From Tretioscincus oriximinensis (taxonomy: Eukaryota; Chordata; Lepidosauria; Squamata; Gymnophthalmidae): a stretch of DNA of 64,000 nucleotides. The stretch is taken from contig JAJVDF010000250.1 in NCBI GenBank assembly GCA_022410635.1, positions 696,575 to 760,574 of the forward strand. Reading direction: 5' to 3'. The notes under the pieces are model-generated. The model searched no databases, was not told the origin of the DNA, and saw only the letters and a program-made list of their open reading frames with translations. Made by a program: the position numbers and the translations under genes. Positions 23,532 to 34,708 of the stretch are shown here, in pieces; within the stretch, counting starts at the first letter, position 1, and each line of letters opens with the position of its first letter.

Positions 23532-24154
23532 GTATGTTAGGTAGCTGTAATCAGCCTGCTCTACCTAGTTGATAAGACTTCTAGTCCTATAATAATTGGA
23601 AGGTAATTCTGATAGTCAGGGATTACATCACCACAAAATATTGGAAAATAAAAAACATCAGGTAGAGGATTTTTTTTCTAGGTCAATTTCTCAGATCTCA
23701 TCAGAATTTCATTCATCTATGGAACATGGCAAAAAAGAAAAGCAAGCTACTTCCCATGCTGGTATTCATGTCAACATCTACTGCATGTTGTGGTTCATCA
23801 GTTAAGCAATTCCAGCTCCTGCCAACTGTAATGAAGTTTAAATTACCCATTAAATAGACTGTCATGCTGGATGGAAACCAAAAAATAGCCAGCCAGTTTA
23901 AACTAAAATGAAGGGTGGGTGGTTTTGATTTAAATGAACTGGGAACCAATAGGGAAAACATACGTTGAATTCTTAAAATCTTCTTTTCACTTAGCCTGAA
24001 GATATTAAGTGAATCAGTTGCAGGATGGAGCCGTTCATGTTATGAATGAGTTTCATTGCTAGAAGCCTATGTATACTATAGTGTGTTTGTAGACGTGCTA
24101 TAAGATGCTGTTTTTCAAGATCAAATTAAATATTATTTATAAACATAATCCCCA

Positions 24155-24690
24155 GAATCATACAATCATAGAGTTGGACAGGACCTCCAGGGTCATCAGG
24201 CCCATCTCCCTGCTCAATGCAGGATTCACTAAACCATCCCGGACAGATGGCAGTCCAATTTCTATTTGAATTCTTCCAGCGAAGGAGAACTAGCCACCTC
24301 CTGTGGCAACTTATTCCACTGGTTGATAATCCTTACGGTCAGAAAGATTTTTCTGATATCTAATCTGAATTGTGCTTCCTTGCAGTTTCATCCCATTATT
24401 TCTAGTGCTTCCATGTGTCAATGAGAACAAAGTTGACCCCTCTGTTGTGTGACAGCCCTTAAGATATTTGTAGACAGCTATCAGGTCTCCTCTCAGTCTT
24501 CTCTTTTGCAGACTAAACATCCCCAGATCCCTTAACCGTTCCTCATAGGACATGGTTTCCAGACCAGTCCTCATCCTTATAATTCTCTTTTGAACCTGCT
24601 CTAGGCTATCAATGTTCTTTTTAAATTGGTGTGCCCAGAATTGAACACAGCATTCTAAGCATGGTCTGATCAATGTACTGTAGAGAGGAA
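24155..24690 (-). mobile_element. CR1 LINE 3' end
   Basis: The minus-strand frame at 24311-24673 reads CCVQFWAHQFKKNIDSLEQV then RLRDLGMFSLQKRRLRGDLI, a CR1 reverse-transcriptase C-terminus. The 3'UTR has the classic CR1 wording and octamer (AATCATACAATCATAGAGTT on the plus strand at about 24,158). This is a different CR1 subfamily from the copy at 5400. Confidence 0.88.
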
Positions 24691-25035
24691 TAATTACTTC
24701 ACGTGATTGAAATAAATCCTGTTAGGAAATGTTGCAACAATTAGGATTTTTCAGTTTAGAAAAGATGAAACTGCAACACTACATGGTAGAGATATCTAAA
24801 ACTATTGGGTAAGAAAAAAAATTCTTCCTCTTCTAAAATACCAGGACTAGGAGTCTCCTACTGAAACTGAATTTTGACAGAATCAAGGCAGACAAAATAA
24901 AATATTTTGTCATGAAGCAATAGTTAAAGCTGTCTGATCTCTTCCCTTGAAACATAGTGCCAGCAATTGGCTTCAAAATGAAAAGTTTGGAAACGTTCAT
25001 GGCTATCAGTGACTACTAGTGCTACGTCCTAACTA

Positions 25036-25262
25036 TGGTCAGCCTGGTGTGAGTGTCAAACTCTTAACTGGAAATCTCCAGGTCCAATTATGCACTCCTC
25101 CACCTAGCCAGCTGGGTGACCTTGGGCTTGTTACTGTCCTCCAGAGCTCTCTCAGCCTCACCTACTTCACAGGATGTCTGGTGTGAAGAGAAGAACAGAA
25201 GGTTATGGAAGCAGCTTTGATTTTTTTTTTTTTACTTGAGAAAAGTAGGGTTTAAAAACTAA
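25036..25262 (+). mobile_element. tRNA-derived SINE, decayed
   Basis: It carries 'gccagctgggtgaccttggg' and 'cctcacctacttcacaggat' like the full SINE at 37,816, with a degenerate B box (CCAGGTCCAATTA) before them. Confidence 0.65.
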
Positions 25263-26508
25263 CTCTTCGTTCTTTCAACATTTACCTATATTGCAAAATT
25301 AATTCCAGAATAAGCATCTGCTATGCACATGTTTACATAGATAATGGCAGGCCCTCTCACCTTGTGACACTTTGTCCACCATTGGACAAAATGGTGTATC
25401 AAGAAACAACATATTGAGATATGTACAAATAAAAATTATCTGGANACACAAAAAAGAAAAAACATAATACTGTATCCTGATCCTGTTGTGGACCTCTTTA
25501 GCCGCATCCCCATGATTAAAAAATGACTGGAGGCAATTTTACCTTCATTGTGTCTTACGGAACCACTCGTGTCCAGCCTTCCATGCAATTTAAAGGTCTT
25601 TGCTGCACAGTATTTAACCAGCATATGTTCTCCATTTTAAAGTCAGAAAGCAAAATGTCTCCACAGGAGCAGAGAGCTGCTTGTATGCAAATTGTAAAGA
25701 TTTCATTGGCTCTTGTAGCACACACAAAGCCTGGGAACAATAGGCAGGGCTGCAGAGAATTATGGGGGCTGTAGTCAGGCAAGCGCAGCAGTTTTTCTGG
25801 GGCTCATCAAAGGCAGAAGCAGCTGGGTGGTAGGGTAAAATGGGGATACATGGCTAATGCATTTACTTTTTTAAGCGTCTTTAAAGAGGGACAAACCAAC
25901 AGGTGGGGAAAGAACCATTGAAGACGTTCGTGACCAGGTCAGCATCCCTATTCTAAATTACACAGGGTGTACAAACAACACACATCCTTACTCAGAATGG
26001 CTTCTAAGATCCAAGTGGACAGGCCTATTTCAAAGCAAAAAAAATCCTTTCTCTAAAGTCTGTGTGGCCAGTGCCATGTGCCTTGAAGCAGCAACCAATC
26101 AGCAGTTTATGAGGGATGTTTATGCTCCCCAATTTGTAGCAAAGAGATACATAAAATGAATGGCTCAGGTGTTAGGAGTCGGTCTTTCATGCAAGAGATC
26201 CATTCTCAAAGCCCTATGTTGGCTATGGAGAGGGGAGAGTAAAAATGTAGATTTGCAATCTACATTTCAAACAGATTAATGAGTACCAAAATTAATCTGA
26301 TGAGAAAGATAGAATAAATGTAAGCCTTCAGGCAAAAATTGACCTTGAAGGCCGCTCTGTATACCAAGAGCAAGGTATAAATGCCAGGTTCTTCTTCTTC
26401 TTTGAAGAATAGCCTTCAATGGTTNTGAAGCTTTTTCCTTTTCTTAAACTTTTCTGTTGTTTAATTGTTTGTCACCTGTTGTTTTTAATTACATTGCTTT
26501 CTTTTTAG

Positions 26509-26632
26509 CCTGAACAGACCTCCCTCTTTCAAGCCGCCTCCACCTCCAGTGAAGTATACGACTATACAAGACTCCGATGGGATTTACCCCTCTTGCTGCT
26601 GCAATGAACTGGAAAGTCTCCAATGGTCCTGA
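26509..26632 (+). CDS. CD96: CD96 last coding exon: cytoplasmic tail and stop
   Basis: This 124-nt coding segment follows TTGCTTTCTTTTTAG. It completes the split Ile and encodes LNRPPSFKPPPPPVKYTTIQ then DSDGIYPSCCCNELESLQWS and TGA. The proline-rich run is the SH3-type ligand seen in mammalian CD96, and Val-Lys-Tyr-Thr-Thr-Ile fits the ITIM pattern (V/I-x-Y-x-x-I/V/L). The mammalian Tyr-x-x-Met near the C terminus is not present; instead there are three consecutive cysteines. The following bases are 3'UTR. Confidence 0.95.
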
Positions 26633-27395
26633 AAAAAATTGTGGCTTAACAATAAGCTCCTTTATTTGAGGGATTTTTACCATATATTACAATATGTAAA
26701 TTCACAGGCAGTGACCCATTCCACATTTTGGATGTTCAATCTGACAGCAATGGTAGCAGCAAAATATTCCCAGGGATGCTTTATCTACCACTAGTAATCC
26801 ACCAATAGTTGGTTAACCTATGTAGACAACTGATATTGCAANCCAAACTGTAAACACCACAAACTGAGTGTTCAGTCTATATATACTATTAATTTTTTTT
26901 TCTTATGATGTCTATAAAAATCGTTACCAACTCATTATTCATAATCTTCCTCTACCCCATATCAAAATAATATACTGTTGGTCACATCTAGTTTTTAGGT
27001 GGAACATTCTTTGATAGAAAAATCACATTGGAACCTACTGGTTGTAGACCATTTTAAAGTGGCTTTCTCAGCATTACTGGGTGGTAAAGCAGCTGCAGCC
27101 ATTACTATATACATCTTTGAATGGTTCACATGGTATGTGGAACCCAGGGCCATTTTTATGAACACCAGAACTGGCCAACTTCCAGCACTATTTCTAAGCA
27201 CGTCAANAAGTGCAGCTTCGGAAACTGGGACAGACTAGGATTGCCACATAAAAGCTGAGACANGAGTTTGCAGCTTTAAAGGATATGAAAAAGTAATTTG
27301 TACTCTTCCCATCCCCAGTTGCTGCAGGCATTATAGGCTGCACCTAATGAAATTTCCTCTCTTCCATATCCATTAAAACTGCAAAGCTCTATGCT
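26633..27395 (+). other. CD96: CD96 3' untranslated region (approximate)
   Basis: This is AT-rich non-coding sequence after the CD96 stop. No AATAAA occurs close by. An ATTAAA at 27372-27377 followed by a TG-rich stretch (TGATGTTTATGTGG) is the first reasonable polyadenylation site; a second ATTAAA is at 27567-27572. The end point is therefore a guess. Confidence 0.4.
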
Positions 27396-28017
27396 GATGT
27401 TTATGTGGTAATCTTATGATAGACATACATTTTGCAGCAGTATGGAAGTTATTTATTAGGCCAATGATGGATGATTTCTATGTTCTCAAGGATTTCCTCA
27501 TTTTTTCAAACAATGATCAGAAGATAAAAAAGATTATGTAGCTGCCTATAAATGGGTAGAATCAATATTAAAGGAACCCATTCTTCCATATTGTTTGAAT
27601 GTGCAGAATATTTCTGCCTGCTACGTGTTGGCATAGTTGGTAGGAACAGCTCTGCTTAAGGGCCTTCACATGTTTGCCTGAGGTAGAACTATGGATCACA
27701 AATGCAAGCCTTTATATTACAAATATTACACCAAACAAAGTGGTTTGTACATACAATAATTTCTGCTAACTTTTCAAGACATCATAAGAATGTTGTTTGT
27801 AGATTCTATTCAGCACAGGCTGCTAACTTAAGTATCAATAGAGCCTAAGGCAGAAGATTAAATACAGTTCCAAGGGATTTTTTCTGGCTAGAAAGCTCCA
27901 GGACACAATGGTGAAAATTGCAAGGGGGAAAAATTGACTGAAGACTTGGGCTGCATACAGATATTTTTAAAAAGCAGCTTGGAGGGACTTCAGAGACAGA
28001 CGTATGTGGCATCCCTT

Positions 28018-28110
28018 TATTTATTTATTTACATTTTTATACCGTCCTATACTTGAAGGTCACAAGGTGATTAACAATACCCAATGCACTTTTCCCAGCA
28101 TATAGTAACA
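28018..28110 (-). mobile_element. L2/SINE 3' tail fragment
   Basis: Plus-strand 'tttatttatttatttacatt' then tttataccgtcctatacttg and aaggtcacaagg is the reverse complement of the common L2/SINE tail. It abuts the Penelope fragment. Confidence 0.6.
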
Positions 28111-28204
28111 AGTATTTATCAGCATAGTTTAAATCATAGGCTCCTTCCACATGACCTTTTCCTACTTGGTTCTCACTACAATGTTTCAACATCATGACTG
28201 ATCC

Positions 28205-28980
28205 GCCACATGTGTGAATGGAATTTCCACCAAGAATCACAATATCTGCCACAAACCCAGATGTCAACTCTGTGCATACATCCACCCTGGCAATTTCATC
28301 ACGGGACCTGATAACACCACCCACAACATTAGAGGGACTTTTACACGCTCATCTTCTAATGTGGTGTATTCCATCTTCTGCCAACAATGCCCCTCTACAC
28401 TCTACATTGGGCAAACAGGACAATCCCTTCGCCAGAGAATAAATGGACACAAATCAGATATTCGAAATGGAAACACACAGAAACCAGTTGCTGAACATTT
28501 CAACTTTCCAGGACATTCTATCTCAGACTTCAGGACTGCAGTCCTTGAACAAAGAAACTACAAACGAAGATTTGAAAAAGAAGAAGCAAAACTTGAATAC
28601 ATTCATAAGTTCCAGGCCATCAACAAAGGACTTAACAGAGATAATGGTTTCCTGGCCAACTATACACTTTTATGAAACCTGTTAAGTATTTGATTGTTTC
28701 TCTACCAGACATTGCCTCTTGTTGCCCTAAGAACTTTTTCACATAAGAGGATTAGTTTCTGCTATTTACCTGTTTTTCTAACCTGCAATTCATCACCTTA
28801 CTACAGTTGCATATGCTTTGTCTTCTTCCATACACAATTTCCTGTAATAGTCCCTCAGCATCTGAAGAAGTAGACATGTCTACGAAAGCTTATGCCACCC
28901 ACTTTTCTCAAGTTAGTCTCAAAGTGCTGCTAGCTCCTTTGCTGGACTTTCTGCTAGACTAACACGGCTATTTCTCTGAA
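28205..28980 (+). mobile_element. Penelope-like element: GIY-YIG endonuclease fragment and tail
   Basis: An open frame ending at 28675 encodes a GIY-YIG nuclease: VVYSIFCQQCPSTLYIGQTG (with the YxI...YIG core) then QSLRQRINGHKSDIRN and Pro-Val-Ala-Glu-His-Phe-Asn-Phe-Pro-Gly-His. It is preceded by a Cys-His-x3-Cys-x2-Cys cluster. This C-terminal arrangement is that of Penelope-like retroelements, where the nuclease cuts the target. The reverse transcriptase is missing upstream. The tail at 28,862-28,980 ('gaagaagtagacatgtctac', 'agactaacacggctatttct') is shared with fragments at 5020, 18,668, 38,085 and 62,755. The 154-codon frame has no stop, so the insertion is not very old. Confidence 0.85.
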
Positions 28981-29424
28981 AATATCTTGATTGCTGATTC
29001 TTTTCCACATCTTTACAAAATGGCTACTCAACCCTTCGTATGCCTCTTTGCTAATGGGAGAAGGCAGGAACTCACGAGAAGATTCAAGAGACAATGCATA
29101 ATCTTACATACAGAGCATTCTCGTTAACTACTTTCTGGTATCTCAGGACAGAAGAAGGATAACTTCTGAGCATCCTCAGAATTTACTTCCTGTTTTAATC
29201 AGCTAATCTCTTCCACATGGATTTACTGACTTCATAGTTTGTTTAACGAAAAGATTAAGATATGTATGCCAGGGCTCAGGATGGGATTATTTCTGAATTT
29301 AATGCCATTGAGGGTTTTTAACACATTGTGTCAAGGAGGNCATAGCCATGTCACAAGAGTTAGATATCAGGGATGAAGGTACTGCTAACATATACAGGGA
29401 AGCCTGCCCTGCCAGTAGGGCATA

Positions 29425-29475
29425 AGTGAAGAAGTAGAGGAAGAAGAAGAGGAAGAGGAGGAAGAGGAAGAAGAA
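29425..29475. repeat. (GAA/GAG)n purine tract
   Basis: About 50 bases of GAAGAAG/GAGGAAG repeats, which could form a triplex. A decayed SINE follows on the minus strand. Confidence 0.8.
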
Positions 29476-29770
29476 CTGGGTTCTTATACCCTGTTTTTCT
29501 CACCTTTCAAAGAGTCTTATTTTGCCCAGGGGCTCACATTCTGTCTTCCCCACCAGGCTGTGGTGGTTCCCATGTATCTACTTGCAGTCAGTTGCAATTT
29601 CTTGCCATTCTTGCTTTCGAATAGCTGGGTTGGCTGGAGCTACAGGCTAGTGGTAGGTGCTCACCCCTTCCCATGTCCGACACAGGGCTTCAAAACCTCC
29701 CAGATGAAAGATGGTTTCCTAAGCGTCTGAGCCATTCTGCTGCTGCTATGCAGAAAGTCAGAACCAGCCT
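29476..29770 (-). mobile_element. tRNA-SINE-like fragment, decayed
   Basis: Plus-strand text 'gggttcttataccctgtttt' ... 'tcaaagagtcttattttgcc' ... 'tccccaccaggctgtggtgg' is the reverse of a tRNA-SINE body; a tRNA-like B-box region ('ggcttcaaaacctcccagat') lies near 29,690. Confidence 0.45.
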
Positions 29771-31164
29771 GTGCCCCACACCAAAGCTAAACAGCATTTC
29801 ATCAAGTTCCAGAAATAGCCACCTGTCCTCACAAGACCATTTCTAAACAAGCCTTTAACTTATCACAGGCCAGGACAAGGTGACTAGGAAGGCAGCCCTC
29901 TATCTATCACTTGTGACAGCACTCTGGCTGAAAAGCAAACTCCTTCATGAGTGCCACGTATGCTGCTTTCAGACATAAAAAGGAAAACAAAGAATCTTAT
30001 TTATATGCCACAATTGTCGCCTGCTGTCCTTATGAAGTGGGAGGACCAGATCCTGCAGCAAGCCTGCGGCTGGACCTTGATTGTTCTGCCCCTGCTTTGT
30101 TCCCAGGTGCTTNTAGCAGTGAAATACCCAGAACTCTGCAAGCACCAACCCGGGCACTTGCATTGTGAGTATTTCAATGGGGCTGTTCTGACAAATACAT
30201 TCAATCCATCTTTAGTCTTAAAGAACTGGACCAAACCAGGAAAAAAAACCCTTTTTAATCCAGTTATTCAGGGCTTAAAAATGTATGTCAGAACTTTGTG
30301 GTGGGGAAAAGTATCAGGATAATACATTGGTTCTCTTACTATACAGGAAACTCCAGGTTCAAAGTTCTTTTCCACAGAATAACAATATCCAGGAATTTGC
30401 CTCTATGTTGAAATAGCCATGGATATATGTGGCAATTCCAATATCATGCTGGACTATCCTTGGAAGTTAGAAATAAACTGAACGCACAATGACCTTGTCC
30501 ATTCTTTCCATTCTGCTCCTCAGGCCAATGTAGTATAGAGATGACAATAGAAAGGCACAGCAGCATATAAATAAATCAAATGACAACCACTTTCAAATCT
30601 TCTTTTTCTTATTTGAGCACAAATATGATTTGAGGCATTATTTAACATAAACTGAACATTTAACAATGGTAATTCACAGGGGTACAGTTTAGGCACCTGA
30701 GAACGAAATAAAGATTCCTCCTCCCCGTTAAATAATTTTAAAAATTATTCTGTTATAGTATTTTAGGTGATCTCAGTGGTATTTTCTATTTCTATCTTTT
30801 TCTTTATGATCATTATTTTGAACAGAAATGTTGTAAATTAATCATAGTAATATGTGTAGTGTCTACTCATTTCCAGGAGAGGGCGGCACAGATTTATCTT
30901 TTACTAAGAAGATTATTTCAGAGGACTTCTAAGGTTTTGTGGATTAAGTAGGTAATACTGAATTAAAATTATTTTTTAACTCTGTATTTGCCTCATGCAC
31001 AAACATGTACACACACACACGGACATACTCAGATGCAAACATGGTAAAGGGTAACAAAATTAAACAAAACGACATTACTGAGACCAATCACTATAGGGTG
31101 CACAAGCTTTTGCTCAGTGATTCCCCATTGCTCAAGTCTCCTAGCCACCTCCCCATAAGCAGTA

Positions 31165-32340
31165 AATATGTTACCCTTGGGCAGGACTGGGCGTCGATTG
31201 TTTAAAGAGGCATCGTCCCCTCCCAGGGGTAGCTGCAGTCTGCAGGGCAGGGCCACGTACAGGCTGGGCTGTTGGGGTATGTCTTGTGGGATATATATTA
31301 ATTGGCATTAATATATTTGATATAAAATATACTTGGATTAATCTTTGTTAGCCAAAGTGAGGCCTGCATGGAAATTTTGAAAAAGTCTCTGGTCACCCCA
31401 GCCCAGGAGGAAACAGGAACAGCTAAATCACCCTTCCTGTCCTGAGGGCATATCTTGCTCAAGAAACCTTGCCAGACTGAATGGATTAATGACACCCATC
31501 GTGGCAAAGGAGCTGTCTTTGTTTGACCAGGCTGTGCACCTGGGCTGAAGACATCAGCCTGATAGTGGCCTGGAGGTAAACCATTTAAGACCATTAAGAC
31601 CATCTCTCCTGTGGGTGAGTCACTGGGTTCCTGTACTTAGGAATAATAGCAAAGGCAAACAATGGCTAAAGAGGGTCCATCCTGTATCTCACCACCATAC
31701 CATATTTGGCATTTCCTGACCAGGCTGCACCTCCTTGGGAGAAGAGAAAGACGTCACACAAGTGTCACAACCTGGGTCTGCCCTGACCCACGTGTGCTGT
31801 ACCAATCCCTTTTTTGACATCACCACATCTATCCACGCCTTCTGATTTTAGGTCAATAAAAGACGGTGCACACCGTCATTCTGGAGTGGCTCATAACCCT
31901 GTGAGCGCTCCTGGATCACTTCTGAACCCAAGCTACGTTGTCCGTGTGAATCTCTTTACACATGTCTGCACGCATTGGATCCAGCTACCTTAGGCAAGCT
32001 AAAGAGCTGAATAACAGGCAAGCAAACCCCCGTTACTGAGTAAAAGAGGCTGCTTGCTGTTCAGACTACATTTCCCAGCAGCTTTGTTTCCCCCTGCATA
32101 CATTTGGGGTGTGGCTGCTGCTACCTCCAACTTGAAGCTGCTGGGCATCCAAACTTTTATAATAAGCGCTTGTCATCATGAAGAAATGACACTGAAAAGC
32201 AGACAAAAATAAAACTAAGAACAATAAAACCGGAGGCAGAAATTCTGCTGGAAGATGAGAAACAGGAAGCTGGTCATTTTGTTGCTGTTGACAACTGGCA
32301 CCTCCTCTACAAGAGCTATTAAGCAGTGTGTTCTCCAGTA
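31165..32340 (+). mobile_element. Composite repeat copy A, split by a probable LTR
   Basis: Its two ends (about 31165-31269 and 32040-32320) match in order a continuous repeat at 36,586-36,990: 'ctcccaggggtagctgcagt' near the start, then 'gactacatttcccagcagct' and 'cttgtcatcatgaagaaatg'. The 5' and 3' parts are separated by about 770 bp absent from the other copy. The repeat family is unknown to me. Confidence 0.6.
31270..32016 (+). mobile_element. Probable solo LTR of an endogenous retrovirus
   Basis: A 747-bp insertion relative to the repeat at 36,586. It begins TGTTGGGGTATG and ends near AATAACA, the TG...CA form of LTRs. It has AATAAA at 31855-31860 with a candidate R/U5 region after it ('cattctggagtggctcataa'). 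No gag, pol or env frames are present. No clean target duplication is visible and the 3' limit could lie up to 25 bases further on, so class and borders are uncertain. Confidence 0.5.
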
Positions 32341-32369
32341 TTTTAGCAAAGAGATTAGAGGTTAAAGAC

Positions 32370-32605
32370 AGGTTCTGGGTAGCTGTTCCATGCTAGTATA
32401 AGCTTTGCTTTAAGATAGGATTAGGCAAATTCATGGAGGACAGGTACATCAGTAGCTATTAGGGTGGAAAAAGAGGCAGGGATTCAGGAAGAGATGAGGG
32501 TTTTGCCTTCTTCTGCTTAAGATTGCCCAAGTGCAATTAGTGGACGACTGTATAAGACCGAATGCTGGACTAGATTGGCTGTGGCCCACCCAGTTACATA
32601 TAATG
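32370..32605 (+). mobile_element. CR1-type LINE 3' fragment, decayed
   Basis: It contains the end-of-frame wording 'gcaaattcatggaggacagg' and 3'UTR wording 'aatgctggactagattggct' with deletions. Confidence 0.7.
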
Positions 32606-34700
32606 AAACACGTACCAGAGTCTAATGGTCCAAGGAGGTACAATGGCCAATGATAGAGCTCTGAACTTTGGTAGCCTCCAGAGTCCAATGACTTTGGCAA
32701 AAGACAAGGGCAATTTTTTTTTTGCTCTCATTTCCCTGCAAATGGCCCCAAGGGTGTCCTGTCAGTCTCTCCAACCTAGAGCTGATAACTATCTTGCATC
32801 CAAGCTTCATCATTCATTTCTGGAAAGCAGGCATACAATATAAAGGCTCTTGTCCCTTTCATTTGACAAATATGACTACACAGTAGGGGATTTGCTCTTA
32901 GAAAAAAGAGAACAGGAGAGCAAAAAAAATCTTCTCAACACTTCATACTACATCAATGCTTCTGTTACCTAACTGTACTATTTCTACCCTGCAGTAGTTT
33001 CAGGTCAACCTCTGTTCTGCTCTGCTTAGTTCTCTTTCTTTCTTCACTTCTTTTCTTCAGATCTAGAAAATACTTCACTCTTTCCTATTACAAAGAAAAC
33101 TCCCCTCCGTCCATCCCAGCTTTCTACTTATTGTTGTCCCAAATCAAAGTTCCTTCGTTTTCTCAAAATGTATCCAANTGGATTAAATTCTTCAAAAACA
33201 AACTACCATTTTCCTTTCTCCTAAATGAGCAGGAGTTGTGAACTTCTTACCCCAGTCAGTTTTTGTCTAACAGAACATTAGGCATAAACAATGATACTAA
33301 TTATCTATTTACAGAAAACNAATAATACTAAACATCATTTCTCCACAAAGCTGCAATGCAAACATAAATGCAATTAACATAACATAAAAATGTTTGTTTC
33401 AGTAATCCTAATAGATAGATTGTAATGGANATCAGAACCAAACATTTGCAGTCTCTGCACAAGGAAACTCCCTAGAGAAGACACAAAGAATTAAAATACC
33501 AGATGGATCTTCAACAGAGGCATTTCCCCAGAAGAGTAAAAGCTTATTTCTCTTCCCATGCCACCTGTCTCCAGCATGTTATTGGCTGTTTCTCAAGGCA
33601 CTTACTAATCAGCTTTCCAGGCCTATATAGTAAATGCAAAACTGATTTAAAAACAAGTCAGAAGCACTGTTCAAAGCTATTAATGCCTTACTTGATGATT
33701 CAGAAAAAGCTGAAAACAGTGGTTGAAATAGTGAATAATGAATTAGGTGTGCCTTGAATTAAGCCTTATATTTTGTAATTTGAACACTTAAAAATGACTA
33801 CTTGTTTCATATTACAGCAACTATATTCAGTGAATTATCCTTGGTGTAGCTGATGTTGAAAGCAAGCAGTGATAGCAGCAATATAGTCATTATTTTCTTG
33901 CACACAGAACGACATTCCTTGAAGGTATAGAACCCCTGCCTTGCCTTTTTTCTGACAATGTTACATAAATCTGTCAGCTAAACTTCTTTAGGTTGCAGAC
34001 ATGGACTCTTTTTACTCCATTAAAATTACAATTCTGGATAGGGTTAAAACAGAGATGTGCAAATTTGGTTCTATTTAGAATGGTTCAAAGTGGAACAATT
34101 TTAACCTCTGGGGTGTTCAGTCAAACCAGGTGGTTTAATTTAAATGAGTTTTATAAGTGAATTATTCCAGGTTCAGTTACTGACATCTGTAGGTAAGGAA
34201 AGGGGGAAAAAAAGAATAAAGATAATATGATTTTTNAAAAAAACAAATTCTGCTGCAAATCATTGTGAACAATACTGTGCTTACCTGTCTTGAGGAAAGA
34301 TAGTAACCATTAAATAATGAGCTATATATTTTGCTTCTTTTTTCCTCCTTCCTCCTCCCCTTCCCCTTCTTTCTTCCCTTTCCCCCTCTTTCTCTTCGTT
34401 CTCCTCCTACTCACTCAAATGCTGCTACTGTATCTGTGTCTGTTCAGCTGATCTGGAAATTACAGGTTGCCTGGACGGTTTTTTAAAAATTGTCTACAGT
34501 GACTGTCTCCATGCAGAGGCAGCAGGGATCAGAAGGCTCTTTGGTTCCATAATGCTGCCTGCTGTGGCTGCATTTGAATCCATCTCTGCTGCCCGACCAA
34601 CTTGGCAAATGCTGTTTGTTATGACCAAATCTGAGGTGCAGAGCTGTTGTGCATGCTGCTCCAATTCCTTCTCTTGCTGCCTTCGTTCCACCTATTTCAT
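32606..34700. other. Intergenic sequence, no gene recognised
   Basis: AT-rich sequence with scattered Ns and a long pyrimidine tract at 34,326-34,410 (CTTCCTCCTCC-type). I see no coding or repeat family match. Confidence 0.5.
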
Positions 34701-34708
34701 TCGCCACA

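Larger units (their letters stand above)
6378..26632 (+). other. CD96: CD96 (TACTILE) gene, 3' half, nine coding exons
   Basis: CD96 is a type I membrane receptor of T and NK cells, related to TIGIT and CD226, that binds nectin-like ligands such as CD155. Nine exons with GT-AG borders join in one open frame (890 nt, 295 complete residues plus stop) with compatible intron phases 1-0-1-1-1-1-1-1-2. Joined, they give the third Ig-like domain, a Ser/Thr/Asn-rich stalk, one transmembrane helix and a short proline-rich tail ending at 26632. The match to mammalian CD96 is strongest in Ig domain 3 (Lys-Pro-Glu-Ile start, Cys, Trp, Asn-Val-Ser-Ser-Glu) and in the juxtamembrane and tail segment (RKWCQYQKE, then PPSFKPPPPP). 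No exon for the signal peptide or the first two Ig domains was found, so these should lie upstream. PLCXD2 follows on the same strand, as in mammals. The family match is from memory and no alignment was run. Confidence 0.92.
27396..31164. other. Intergenic sequence after CD96
   Basis: Besides the Penelope, SINE and purine-tract entries listed separately, I recognise nothing; open frames here have no family match. Confidence 0.5.
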
